A DNA stretch of 64,000 nt from Rhizobium sp. CIAT894 (GTDB lineage Bacteria > Pseudomonadota > Alphaproteobacteria > Rhizobiales > Rhizobiaceae). The DNA lies in the NCBI RefSeq assembly GCF_000172795.2, contig NZ_CP020951.1, positions 496,001 through 560,000 of the forward strand, written 5' to 3'. The first letter of the stretch is position 1, and each line of letters begins with the position of its first letter. The notes under the pieces were generated by a model, which saw only the letters and a list, made by a program, of their open reading frames with translations, was not told where the DNA came from and did not search any database. Below are positions 25,470 through 34,345 of the stretch, one piece after another. Position numbers and translations under genes: made by a program.

Positions 25470-27077
25470 ATGCGTAGTTTGGCGTCGCATATTCTGTTTG
25501 CCGCGGCACTTGCGGTCGCTTCGCCGGTTTTTGCCAAAGACACTGTGATCATCGAGCTTCCCGGCGGCGACGGCGGGCGCTCGGTCGGCATCATTTCCGC
25601 CAATGAGGAGGTCGAAGCCTCCGGCCCGGCGGCGATCACCGTCGGCGACGACGGCACCATCTATATCCTCGACCAGAACAACGGCCGCGTGCTCGCCATC
25701 GACGCCGAACGCTCGCAGGCCGAGCCCGAGATCCTGCCGCTGCCGGAGAATGCCGCGCCGGAGGATCTCGCCGTCGTCCATAACGAGCTCTATCTCTGGT
25801 CCGACGGCGTCGTGCCGCTCGAGCGCTCCACCGAGGCCGATGGCCGGGCGCAGACATTGCGCGCCGTCGACGGCGGCGGCGATGCCGACGATTACACCCG
25901 CTCGGTCTTTGCCTCGATGGGCTCGGTGCCGCCAGGGCCGCTGAACAGCATCATCGACGAGATCGGCCGCAGCGTCAGCCGGCCCGAGGCCCGCCCGCCT
26001 GTTATCCAATATGTGCCGAGCCGCGGGCTCGGCGATATCGTCGCCGAGGTCTCGGCCGGCAACGACAAGGCGGAGATCCTGCTGCGGCGGGCGAGCTCGG
26101 AGGAGAATTTCCTGTCGCTGCAGCTGAGTGCGGACGGGCGGATCGGAACCGTCGAACTTCTCGACATCGATACGACGGGCAGGCCTTATGCGCTGGTCGA
26201 ACTGGTGCCGGCCGACCGGCCCGAGCGCACCGGCATGCTGGTGGCGCGCTTCACGCCGAACGGCGCGATGGACCGGGTCTACGACCTGCCGATCGACCCC
26301 GGCACGGTGTTCTCCAGGCGCTTCGTGGCGATCGGCCCGCGCGGCGATGTGCTCTATTTAAGATCGCAGGAGGGCCGGGCGCAGGTGGTCAAACTCGACG
26401 GCCGCGATCCCGGCCGCAAGCTTGCCGTCATCAACCCCGCCAAGCCGCTCAAACCCGATAAACCCGGCAGGACGCCGAAGGTGGCGATCGTGCCGAAATC
26501 TCGCGACGACGTCATCGAGCGGGCGATCGGCTTCGAGACGCTGAACTGGCTGGTGACGCCGACCGCCTATGGCGGCGATCCCGGGCCCGGCTGCCTCAAC
26601 ATGAACCGGCTGCGCCGGCCGATCTACCTGATCGGCAAGCGCGGCCAGACGGTGAAGGGCGTTCCCTATTGCTGGGGCTGCAAGACGCCGCTCGAGAATT
26701 TCATCGGCGGCGTCGAAAAGGGCCAGACCGCCGGCAATGTCTGCACCAAGAGCGCGCCGCAATCCAACATTCTCGGCGTCGACTGCTCCGGTTTCGTCAG
26801 CGACGCCTGGGGCCTGAAGATGCATGTCTCGACGCGCGCCATCCCCGGCATCACCAAACGCCTCTCCGACCCCTGGTCGCTGCGTCCGGGCGACGCGCTG
26901 AACAAGCCGGGCTCGCATGTGCTGTTGTTCATGCGCTTCACCGACGACCGCAAGGTGGAAGTGATGGAGGCCTCGCCGAACGCCTGCAAGGGCCGCGTCT
27001 GCCGCAACACCTATTCCCTCGGCAGCCTGCTGATGCGCGGCTACCAGCCGGTGCGCTTCAAGGGGCTGGATGGGTGA
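25470..27077 (+). CDS. secreted beta-propeller protein with C-terminal NlpC/P60-like hydrolase domain
   Basis: From ATG 25470, 535 residues with signal peptide (MRSLASHILFAAALAVASPVFA). The first ~330 residues contain propeller-like repeats (GDDGTIYILDQNNGRVLAID is typical of NHL/SMP blades). Residues about 365-520 resemble an NlpC/P60-type Cys peptidase: GVDCSGFVSDAWG supplies the nucleophile and SHVLLFMRFTDD the His strand. Four more Cys (in YCWGCKTP, CTKS, CKGRVC) suggest disulfides. It should be a periplasmic or surface enzyme, perhaps acting on cell-wall peptides. It diverges from the unknown protein at 24.7-25.3 kb and is followed by an IS element. Confidence 0.75.
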   Translation: MRSLASHILFAAALAVASPVFAKDTVIIELPGGDGGRSVGIISANEEVEASGPAAITVGDDGTIYILDQNNGRVLAIDAERSQAEPEILPLPENAAPEDLAVVHNELYLWSDGVVPLERSTEADGRAQTLRAVDGGGDADDYTRSVFASMGSVPPGPLNSIIDEIGRSVSRPEARPPVIQYVPSRGLGDIVAEVSAGNDKAEILLRRASSEENFLSLQLSADGRIGTVELLDIDTTGRPYALVELVPADRPERTGMLVARFTPNGAMDRVYDLPIDPGTVFSRRFVAIGPRGDVLYLRSQEGRAQVVKLDGRDPGRKLAVINPAKPLKPDKPGRTPKVAIVPKSRDDVIERAIGFETLNWLVTPTAYGGDPGPGCLNMNRLRRPIYLIGKRGQTVKGVPYCWGCKTPLENFIGGVEKGQTAGNVCTKSAPQSNILGVDCSGFVSDAWGLKMHVSTRAIPGITKRLSDPWSLRPGDALNKPGSHVLLFMRFTDDRKVEVMEASPNACKGRVCRNTYSLGSLLMRGYQPVRFKGLDG

Positions 27078-27213
27078 CCGCGGGAGCGTCACGCCGGCTG
27101 TCTGCTGCATAATTCAAACTATTACGGCGGCCGCCGCAGCTCTCTGAGGCATGCGGACCACATTGCTGACGCGGGTGTCCACGCTATGATTTGCCACTTC
27201 CGCCACCTCGTCC

Positions 27214-28530
27214 TCCGTCATGCTCGGCCTTGAGCCACTGCTGTCCGGTTTAAATTGTGTCACCATTGGAGGCTCATCTGGCCGGGATTTCCGGGAGGGT
27301 TGTTGCGTGGTTTTAGCAGGCGGTCGATCCTTTTGCGGTGCATCAGGTTGGTGCGCACCAGGCGGGCGAAGGCCAGCGGGCTTATGATGGTGGCCTGGTC
27401 GGCCTTTGCCATCTGCAGCAGCAGATAGGCGATCAGAGCGACGGCCACCTGGATGCGCACTGCATTTTCGCTGTTGCCGAGGAAATGGCGGATTTTCAGC
27501 GTCTGCTTGACCCAGCGGAAGAACAGTTCGATCGCCCAGCGGCGCTTGTAAAGTGCGGCGATCTCCTCGGCCGGGGCGGTAAGATCGTTGGAGAAGATGC
27601 GCAATATCTTGCCGGTTTCGATCCGCACGCCGATCTCGCGCACCGGCCGGTTCATCGGATTGCGGCGGCTCCTGGCCTGGCGCTGCGGCAACAGGCCGAT
27701 GCGGTCGAACAGGATGCCGGCATCCTCGTTGACCGCCTGCTCGGCGCTCGCTGTCAGTTTCGTATGGGACTTGAGGCGGGTGACGATGCGGCAGCCGGCG
27801 GCATCCAGCTTCGCCCACCAGCCGAAATCGTAATAGCCGAGATCGAAGACATAGGTGGCGCCCGCCTCGATCGGCATCTCCTTGGCGGCGGTGATGTCGT
27901 TGACATTGGCCGCGGTGACGGCCGCATAGATCGGCCGTTCGGCATTGGCATCATAGACGACGTGCATCTTGGCGCCGCAGGCCTGATCGGAAAAGCGGGC
28001 CCACTGCGATCCCGCCCCGGAAAGTGGCAGACTGCTGCCGTCGATCAGATAGACCGCCTCGCCGATGGCCCGCTTGAGGCCGCGCCCGGCGCGGGCCAGC
28101 ATCTGCGTAAACAACTCGGTAAAAACGGCGCTCGGACGCAGGCCGTTGGCATCGGCGAAAGTCGAGCGCGACACCGGGCGAGCGCCGAGATGGTAAAGGC
28201 GGGCACTATGGCTTTCCAGGGACCCGACGATCTCGCGCAGGCTGACGGCACCGGCAAGCTGGCCGTAAAGCAGGGCGATCAACTGGCTCTTCGTCGACAG
28301 CCGCCGAACATGCTTGTCGGCCTGATGCTCCTCCACAAGTCTTTCGAAGATCGTCCACGGAATCCGCTTCAACAGATCATGAAAGACGCTATTGTCATGC
28401 CGCACGGTGTTGCTCCTATTTCGTGTCCGAGATCGTCGCGAAACGCTCGAATACGAGTAGAATCAACACCGTGCACCATGTCCACTAAATTTAAACCGGA
28501 CAGCAGTGGCTCAAGGCCGAGGATGACGGA
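27214..28530. mobile_element. IS4-family insertion sequence
   Basis: A single transposase gene is bounded by 43-bp inverted arms with one mismatch: 27214-27256 and 28488-28530, the outer part being TCCGTCAT(G/C)CTCGGCCTTG and the inner part GTCCGGTTTAAATT. The outer part resembles the palindromic repeat seen again at 53.4-53.5 kb, so the true IS ends may be only the inner portion and the element may have entered such a palindrome. A target duplication could not be separated from that symmetry. It lies between an NlpC/P60-like gene and the ICMT-like gene, without breaking either. Confidence 0.8.
27260..28405 (-). CDS. IS4-family transposase
   Basis: A 381-residue DDE transposase. Its N-terminal segment (IPWTIFERLVEEHQADKHVRRL) is followed by the catalytic core: the first Asp in YLIDGSSLPL, the second in YVFDLGYYDF, and the Glu in YKRRWAIELFFRWVKQTLKI, which has the Y(2)R(3)E(6)K pattern that defines the IS4 family. 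It looks full length and so potentially active. The gene fills the element between its inverted arms. Codon use is close to the host, so the element is at home in rhizobia. Confidence 0.93.
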   Translation of the reverse strand: MRHDNSVFHDLLKRIPWTIFERLVEEHQADKHVRRLSTKSQLIALLYGQLAGAVSLREIVGSLESHSARLYHLGARPVSRSTFADANGLRPSAVFTELFTQMLARAGRGLKRAIGEAVYLIDGSSLPLSGAGSQWARFSDQACGAKMHVVYDANAERPIYAAVTAANVNDITAAKEMPIEAGATYVFDLGYYDFGWWAKLDAAGCRIVTRLKSHTKLTASAEQAVNEDAGILFDRIGLLPQRQARSRRNPMNRPVREIGVRIETGKILRIFSNDLTAPAEEIAALYKRRWAIELFFRWVKQTLKIRHFLGNSENAVRIQVAVALIAYLLLQMAKADQATIISPLAFARLVRTNLMHRKRIDRLLKPRNNPPGNPGQMSLQW

Positions 28531-28581
28531 GAATGAGGGGCCGTTTCCGCCAAACTCACCCTCGCCTACTTCGCCCGACTT

Positions 28582-29799
28582 TCAGACGCGCGGCGCTGTC
28601 GGCGCCAGACGCCGCTTCGCCATCGCCAGAAGACCGTGTGCTGCGACCCGCTCGGCATAGTCCCGATAGGCTGGATCCCGGCTCAGCATGCGTTCTTCGG
28701 CGCGGGCGCGCATGATGTAGATGAGAGTGACGATCGCCAGCATGCCTGCCCGGGCAAGTCCTTCCGCAAACCCGCTGGCGATAAAGCTCGGGGCCGCAAA
28801 CAGCCACCAGGCGATGTTCTTCGAGACATAGGCCGGATGTTTGATGAAGCGATAGGGGCCTGAGGTGATGATGCCGCGATGGGTAAGGTTGGAGAAACGC
28901 GGCCCGAAGGCGATGGTCGCCCAGACATAGATCAGGGCGCAGAACAGCATCGCGGCACTCCAGAGGATGAAGACTGCCGATCCCTCCCGGATGACGCTCT
29001 CCCAGCCCGGCCCCTCGCCATAGGGCACGAAGGCATGCGAGATCGCAGGAAAGAACGGCTCGTAACAGACGAGGCAGACGAGCCAGCCGAGCGCCGTCGT
29101 CTCCGTTGCCCTGGCATGCCAGCCGAAAAGCTTGAAGGTGGCGATGTAGCCGCCGGCTGCAAGGATGACGTCGAGGAGAAAGACAAGCCGCGTCCAGCCT
29201 TCGAACCAGGCCGCTGACAGTGGAGGAAAGGCCCAGGCCGGCTTGTCGGCCAGATCGGAAAGAGCCGCCATGCCGCTTGAAAACATCAGCACGAGAAAGA
29301 AGCATTTGATCGCGAGCAGGCGCAATGCAAAGAGCACGTCCTCTTCGCGAAAATCCTGCATCAGCACCGCACGCCCGGCCTGATGGAGATAATCGTCGGG
29401 CTCCTCGGCAACGAGATCGGTGACCGCGACGTAGAGAATAGTGGCGCCGGCAAGGACGATGGAAATGGGAATGGTCGTGTGGCCGGCCCCGATGAACCAT
29501 TGGACCGCCGACGACTGCGTGAAAAACGGAAAGACCGAGCAGGCGATGACGACCGCACCCAAAAGCGCAGCGAGGCCAACAAGCTTGGTCCCGACGCGCC
29601 GCCAGAAGAGGGCCGAAGCTTCGTTCCGCCTCTGTCTCGACACCCAAACCCCTCGGGTGGCCGGCATGCCGTCAACGACGATCCAAACGAGGAGAAGGCA
29701 GAACAGCGCAAGCGCCATCGCCTGGCCGGGCTCAAGCAGCAGATAGTTCGAGAGCGCAATGCCGGCGACGCCTCCGATAAGGGTCGCAACTTGAATCAT
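28582..29799 (-). CDS. multi-pass membrane protein with ICMT/PEMT-like methyltransferase end
   Basis: A 405-residue integral membrane protein with about ten hydrophobic segments. The C-terminal third carries the ICMT/phospholipid methyltransferase-like signature: GIITSGPYRFIKHPAYVSKN, and later RARAEERMLSRDPAYRDYAERV. Enzymes with this signature methylate isoprenylcysteine or phosphatidylethanolamine from SAM at the membrane; the substrate here is unknown. The gene starts 14 bp after the lipoprotein gene, which starts 24 bp after a caspase gene, so these three probably form one operon. An IS4 element follows its 3' end. Confidence 0.8.
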   Translation of the reverse strand: MIQVATLIGGVAGIALSNYLLLEPGQAMALALFCLLLVWIVVDGMPATRGVWVSRQRRNEASALFWRRVGTKLVGLAALLGAVVIACSVFPFFTQSSAVQWFIGAGHTTIPISIVLAGATILYVAVTDLVAEEPDDYLHQAGRAVLMQDFREEDVLFALRLLAIKCFFLVLMFSSGMAALSDLADKPAWAFPPLSAAWFEGWTRLVFLLDVILAAGGYIATFKLFGWHARATETTALGWLVCLVCYEPFFPAISHAFVPYGEGPGWESVIREGSAVFILWSAAMLFCALIYVWATIAFGPRFSNLTHRGIITSGPYRFIKHPAYVSKNIAWWLFAAPSFIASGFAEGLARAGMLAIVTLIYIMRARAEERMLSRDPAYRDYAERVAAHGLLAMAKRRLAPTAPRV

Positions 29800-29813
29800 G
29801 AAGGATCCTGCCC

Positions 29814-30149
29814 CTACCAGGACGGGCCGCCGCTCGAAGAGTTGCCGGAGCTAGAAGAACCACCGGAACTCGATGAGCCGCCGCCCATGCCACCGGAACC
29901 GGAGCCGGAATTCGAACCGGAGTCATTGCCGGAACGGCCAAAAGCCGTTTCATTGCTCTTTGCTACCACCTTTTTGACAGTGGGCGTTGTTTTCCTGGTC
30001 GGCGTGGCGTTCGGGGTGTTCCTATTCGGCTCGTCGCTGGCGAACAGCGTCTTGGCGCCTGGGTCGAACACACAACTCTGTAGGATAGCGGCTGAGCCCG
30101 CGATGAAGGTAGAGCACAATAGCACACGGATGATGAGCTTGCTGTTCAT
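29814..30149 (-). CDS. small lipoprotein with Ser/Gly-rich C-terminus
   Basis: A 111-residue protein with an N-terminal hydrophobic segment ending in a lipobox-like AAILQSC, so it is probably lipid-anchored. The middle is Thr/Lys/Pro-rich, and the last 40 residues consist almost only of Ser, Gly and Asn, a flexible low-complexity tail. I do not recognise a family. It sits between the caspase-Sel1 gene and the ICMT-like gene with gaps of only 24 and 14 bp. It may be an outer-membrane partner of the caspase. Confidence 0.65.
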   Translation of the reverse strand: MNSKLIIRVLLCSTFIAGSAAILQSCVFDPGAKTLFASDEPNRNTPNATPTRKTTPTVKKVVAKSNETAFGRSGNDSGSNSGSGSGGMGGGSSSSGGSSSSGNSSSGGPSW

Positions 30150-30173
30150 GTAGGGCGCCCCCGGTTCGCCATT

Positions 30174-32756
30174 TCAGAAGAGATCGTACCTCGGATTTCG
30201 CTTTATCCATGTCGCCTTGGCGAGCTTGACGAGCCTGTCCTCGATCGACTTAGATTTTGGAATTGCTTTTTGCTCCTGAGCAGTCAGGTCGGCGACAAAG
30301 GCGGCTTCTGCGTTCTTCTTCGCAGCATTGGGCAGCCTCTTGAGTTCTGCCAAAGCCTGGTTCTTCGGATCGCCGCTGCCCGGCATGTTGATGGCGGTCG
30401 CCAGCGCGAAATAATGCGCCGCCGTCGCAAGGCCGTCACTATCGCCGCCTTCTTCCTTCGCCAGGACGGCACGGTCGAGAGCACCCCAATAGTCGCCGCG
30501 TTCGGCGCCCATCTCCAGCCACTTCACCGCTTCCGTCTTGTCTGCGGCAACGCCAACGCCGTCGCGATACATGCGCCCGAGGTTTGTCGGGGCATGAGGC
30601 TGTCCGCCTTCTGCAGCCCGAGTGAAAAGGTCAAGTGCCTTGGTAAGATCCTGGGGGGCACCTTTTCCAAAGCGATAGACTAGGGCAAGATTGTTCAAGG
30701 AGTAGATGTCGTTGCGTTCGACACCGGCCTCATAGAAACGAATACCGCGCTCGGGATCGGCTGGGACGTTGACACCATTCAGGAAGATATATCCGAGCTC
30801 GTTCATCGCATAAGTATGGCCAAGGTCGGCGGCCTGCAGCATCATCCGCAATCCCTCTCGCTGATTGGCCTTGGTACCACGGCCGTAGTAGAGGGACTTG
30901 CCGTAGCTGTGCAGGGCGAAGGGATCGCCCTTGGCGGCGCCCCCTTTAGCAATCTCGCTGGCCTTGGCGGCATCACGTGGAACGGAAGCGCCAAACTCAT
31001 AAAGGCTCGACAATTCCTGAATCGCCCGGACATGCCCGGCATCCATCGCCTTCTTGATCGTCGCAAAGGCCGTCTTGGTGTCGCGGTTGGCAAGCTGGGC
31101 GCGGCCGAGCTGGTAGACGAAGCGCGCCACCTGAGGATAGGTCTTTATTGCGTCCGTGCAGGCTGGCACCGCGATGGCCGGATCGATCTCGTTTGGCAGT
31201 TTGCCCGAAGTCACACCCTGCAGGTCGAGCGGTGCTGCGGCTGCGCTGTCGCAGGCGTCGAGCGTCGGCTTGAAGGTGACGGTGGCCGGCGGCAGGTTGT
31301 CATTGGCGGCCTGCAGCGTCAGGGCGAAAGGCTGGTTTTCGGTGCCGATCTGCGGTTCGTAGGACAATGCTGGAATATCGGCGGACTCCAACACATGGCC
31401 GAGGCCGATCACCCGATCTCCGGCCCGCAGCGTGCCCTTGTCGGGCAGGGCCGCGACCTTGAAGGTCATTTCCGCAGCCGATGCCGGGATTTCAGGCAGA
31501 GCGGCTGCAACGGGGCCAACGCCGATCGTCGCGTCGACGTCACGCGGCAGTTCCTTCAGATAGGCGCCGGCATCGGCAAGCCGGGTCTGCTTCTGCTGTT
31601 CGAGCTGGGCGAGCTTGGCGCCGGCATCGGCCGAGACGGTAATGGCGACGACGCCCTGCGTCGCCTGGCCATAGGGATCGCTGACGGTATAACCGATCAG
31701 GCCGACGGTTCCGGCGGCGACACCGGATGAATCATAGGTGAGCGCCGTCAGCGCCGCGGCGGGCATTTTGGCGCCCTGTTCGACCGGTTTGCCGTCGAAG
31801 CTGAGTTTGCCGGTCTGGGGAAGCTGGTTCAGGGTGACGAGCAGAGCCGAGCCGGTCTCGTCATGCGGTGGGGCGATCGGCAGTTTCGTGGCGGCTGCTC
31901 CCTCCGGCACGCTCACCTGCTGCATCGCCTCGACGCTCGGCGGCGGCGGCGCCGGAATGAAATAGAAGCTGTCCATCAGCGAGGAATTTTCCCAGGGAAC
32001 CTGCTTGCCGTTGGTCATGGCGATCACGTCGCGGCGCACGTCGGTCAGGACCTGGCGGATTTCCTTGTTGGGTTCGCTGGCGCGTTTGATGAAGGATTCG
32101 GAATAGGGGCTGAGCGCGCCCTCGCCGTCGAGGGCCACCTGGCCCGGCTCGGTGGAAAAGGCGATCAGGCTGCCGAGATCGCTGTCGATGCGCGCGAGGC
32201 CGCGGGTGGCGCCGACCGGTTCCAGCTTTTCCGCCATCCAGAATTTCTGGGCGTTGAAGGGATTGTTGCGGCAGGCGTCGAGGAAAATCAGCTGCACCCG
32301 CGAATTCTGTTTCAGGTGGTTCAGGATGAGGTCGAGCGGCATGGTCTGGGTCTCGACGTCATAGGGCGTCTCCAGCGTCGCATCGACCGGCACGAGGAAA
32401 TTCTGTCCGCCCACCTGGATGCCGTGGCCCGAATAATAGATCAGGCCGGCATCGGCATGGCTGGTCGAGCGCAGGAAGCGGCGCACCGTATCTTCGAGCC
32501 CGATACGGTCGACATTGACGCCGATCGTGACGTCGAAACCGGCGGCCCGCAGCGTGTTGGCGACCTCTTCGACATCATTGGCGGGATTGGGGAGCGACGG
32601 CAGCGTCTTATAGACCGAGTTGCCGATGACGAGGGCGACACGGCGTCCGTTCTCGCCTTCGGTTACGGCGGCATGCGCCAGGCCGACCGGCAGCAGCATT
32701 GCCGCCAGGATCAGCAGATAGGCGCACAGTCTCTTGACGTGGTGAAACTTGGGCAT
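30174..32756 (-). CDS. exported caspase-family protease (C14) with C-terminal Sel1-like repeats
   Basis: An 860-residue protein. Residues 1-29 look like a signal peptide or membrane anchor. The caspase p20-like domain (about 37-260) has GRRVALVIGNSVYKTLPSL, His111 in YYSGHG and Cys162 in IFLDACRNN, so the dyad is intact. The middle (about 270-500) is not assigned. The C-terminal part (about 545-790) contains tandem Sel1-like TPR repeats (for example GMRMMLQAADLGHTYAMNEL-like and ALDLFTRAAEGGQPHAPTNLGRMY-like blocks), which usually bind peptides. It heads an operon with a lipoprotein and an ICMT-like gene. This architecture is common among bacterial orthocaspase-like proteins; the target is unknown. 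Confidence 0.88.
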   Translation of the reverse strand: MPKFHHVKRLCAYLLILAAMLLPVGLAHAAVTEGENGRRVALVIGNSVYKTLPSLPNPANDVEEVANTLRAAGFDVTIGVNVDRIGLEDTVRRFLRSTSHADAGLIYYSGHGIQVGGQNFLVPVDATLETPYDVETQTMPLDLILNHLKQNSRVQLIFLDACRNNPFNAQKFWMAEKLEPVGATRGLARIDSDLGSLIAFSTEPGQVALDGEGALSPYSESFIKRASEPNKEIRQVLTDVRRDVIAMTNGKQVPWENSSLMDSFYFIPAPPPPSVEAMQQVSVPEGAAATKLPIAPPHDETGSALLVTLNQLPQTGKLSFDGKPVEQGAKMPAAALTALTYDSSGVAAGTVGLIGYTVSDPYGQATQGVVAITVSADAGAKLAQLEQQKQTRLADAGAYLKELPRDVDATIGVGPVAAALPEIPASAAEMTFKVAALPDKGTLRAGDRVIGLGHVLESADIPALSYEPQIGTENQPFALTLQAANDNLPPATVTFKPTLDACDSAAAAPLDLQGVTSGKLPNEIDPAIAVPACTDAIKTYPQVARFVYQLGRAQLANRDTKTAFATIKKAMDAGHVRAIQELSSLYEFGASVPRDAAKASEIAKGGAAKGDPFALHSYGKSLYYGRGTKANQREGLRMMLQAADLGHTYAMNELGYIFLNGVNVPADPERGIRFYEAGVERNDIYSLNNLALVYRFGKGAPQDLTKALDLFTRAAEGGQPHAPTNLGRMYRDGVGVAADKTEAVKWLEMGAERGDYWGALDRAVLAKEEGGDSDGLATAAHYFALATAINMPGSGDPKNQALAELKRLPNAAKKNAEAAFVADLTAQEQKAIPKSKSIEDRLVKLAKATWIKRNPRYDLF

Positions 32757-32980
32757 GGCTGGATCGCAAACATTCTATTGTTTAAGTTCAATAAAATTTG
32801 CTGGCCTGCTGGTGCTGGGCCCCCTTCGCATTCACAATTCGAAAATATTCCCCACTGCTAAAAAAAGCAAGCTTCGCCGCTTCCAAGTGAATTGGAGCAG
32901 TCCCGTCTGATTGGAAGTCCGTTACCTCAAGGAAAGACTATCGAAAACAGGAAATTATCATGTGGACCGGCGAGGTTTCA

Positions 32981-34258
32981 TTAGCCTCGAAACGTATAGT
33001 TGCTGATCGAGTCCGGTTTCATCTCGATGGAGAAGCCCGGCAGGACGGGCGGCATATAGGCGGCGTTCTCGATCCGGCAGGGGTCGAGGAAGTGTTCATG
33101 GAGATGGTCGACATATTCGATGACGCGGCCGTCCTTGGTGCCCGACACAGCGACGTAATCGATCATCGACAGGTGCTGCACATATTCGCAGAGGCCGACG
33201 CCGCCGGCATGCGGCCAGACCGGCAGGCCGAATTTGGCGGCAATCAGCAGCACGGAGAGAACCTCGTTCAGCCCGCCCATGCGGCAGGAATCGATCTGGA
33301 CGATGTCGATTGCGCCCTCGGCGATGAACTGCTTGAACATGATGCGGTTCTGGCACATTTCGCCGGTCGCGACCTTCACCGGCGCGATCGCCTGGCGGAT
33401 CTTGCGGTGACCGGCAACGTCGTCGGGGCTGGTGGGTTCCTCGATGAAGAAGGGCTTGGCCGGGGCAAGCGCCTTGACCCAGTCGATCGCCTGACCGACA
33501 TCCCAGACCTGATTGGCGTCGATCATCAGGTAACGATCGGGGCCGATCACCTCGCGGGCGATCCGCAAGCGGCGGATATCGTCTTCCAGGTCGCGGCCGA
33601 CCTTCATCTTGATATGGTTGAAGCCGGCCTCGATCGCCTCCCGGCAGAGGCGGCGCAGTTTCTCGTCTTCATAACCGAGCCAGCCGGCCGAGGTCGTGTA
33701 GCAGGCGTAACCCTCCTTTTCGAGGGTGGCGATGCGTTCGGCCCTGCCGGCTTCGGCGCGCTTGAGGATCTCGATCGCCTCGTCGCGGGTCAGCACGTCG
33801 GTGAGATAACGATAGTCGACAATGTCGGCGATCTCTTCCGGCGACATGTCGGCGACGAGCCGCCAGACCGGTTTTCCCGCCTGTTTGGCAAGCAGATCCC
33901 AGACGGCGTTGACGACGGCGCCGGTCGCCAGATGAATGGCGCCCTTTTCCGGGCCGATCCAGCGCAGCTGGCTGTCGCTGGTCAGATGCCGCCAGAACTT
34001 TCCGGGATGGGCGAGGACATCGGCAAGCTCAGTACCGACGACGAGATGGCGCATCGCCTCGATCGCCATGCAGCAAATGTCGTTGCCGCGGCCGATGGTG
34101 AAGGTCAGGCCGTGGCCGGCAAGATCGGGCGCATCCGTATCGAGAATGACATAGGCGGCCGAATAATCCGGATCGGGGTTCATCGCATCCGATCCGTCCA
34201 GGCTCTGCGAGGTGGGAAAACGGAGATCGAAGACACGAAGGTCGGTGATGCGGGTCAT
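32981..34258 (-). CDS. L-fuconate dehydratase (enolase superfamily)
   Basis: A 425-residue mandelate racemase/muconate lactonising-type enolase superfamily member. The start (RITDLRVFDLRFPTSQSLDGSDAMNPDPDYSAAYVIL) is that of L-fuconate dehydratases. The barrel carries the K-x-K base (HIKMKVGRDL), the metal ligands in MIDANQVWD and FFIEEPTSPDD, and a C-terminal His region. It should convert L-fuconate to 2-keto-3-deoxy-L-fuconate in the cytoplasm, with Mg2+. The next gene downstream in the same direction is its likely successor enzyme, so a fucose catabolic set is present. The gene starts 87 bp after that dehydrogenase stop. Confidence 0.93.
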   Translation of the reverse strand: MTRITDLRVFDLRFPTSQSLDGSDAMNPDPDYSAAYVILDTDAPDLAGHGLTFTIGRGNDICCMAIEAMRHLVVGTELADVLAHPGKFWRHLTSDSQLRWIGPEKGAIHLATGAVVNAVWDLLAKQAGKPVWRLVADMSPEEIADIVDYRYLTDVLTRDEAIEILKRAEAGRAERIATLEKEGYACYTTSAGWLGYEDEKLRRLCREAIEAGFNHIKMKVGRDLEDDIRRLRIAREVIGPDRYLMIDANQVWDVGQAIDWVKALAPAKPFFIEEPTSPDDVAGHRKIRQAIAPVKVATGEMCQNRIMFKQFIAEGAIDIVQIDSCRMGGLNEVLSVLLIAAKFGLPVWPHAGGVGLCEYVQHLSMIDYVAVSGTKDGRVIEYVDHLHEHFLDPCRIENAAYMPPVLPGFSIEMKPDSISNYTFRG

Positions 34259-34345
34259 GGTTGTTCCTCCCGATTCTTAAGGCCTGTCATATCGGCCGAT
34301 CATCTTGCCGGCCGGCAATGCTGCCGGCCGCGTCATCGGCCGAGC

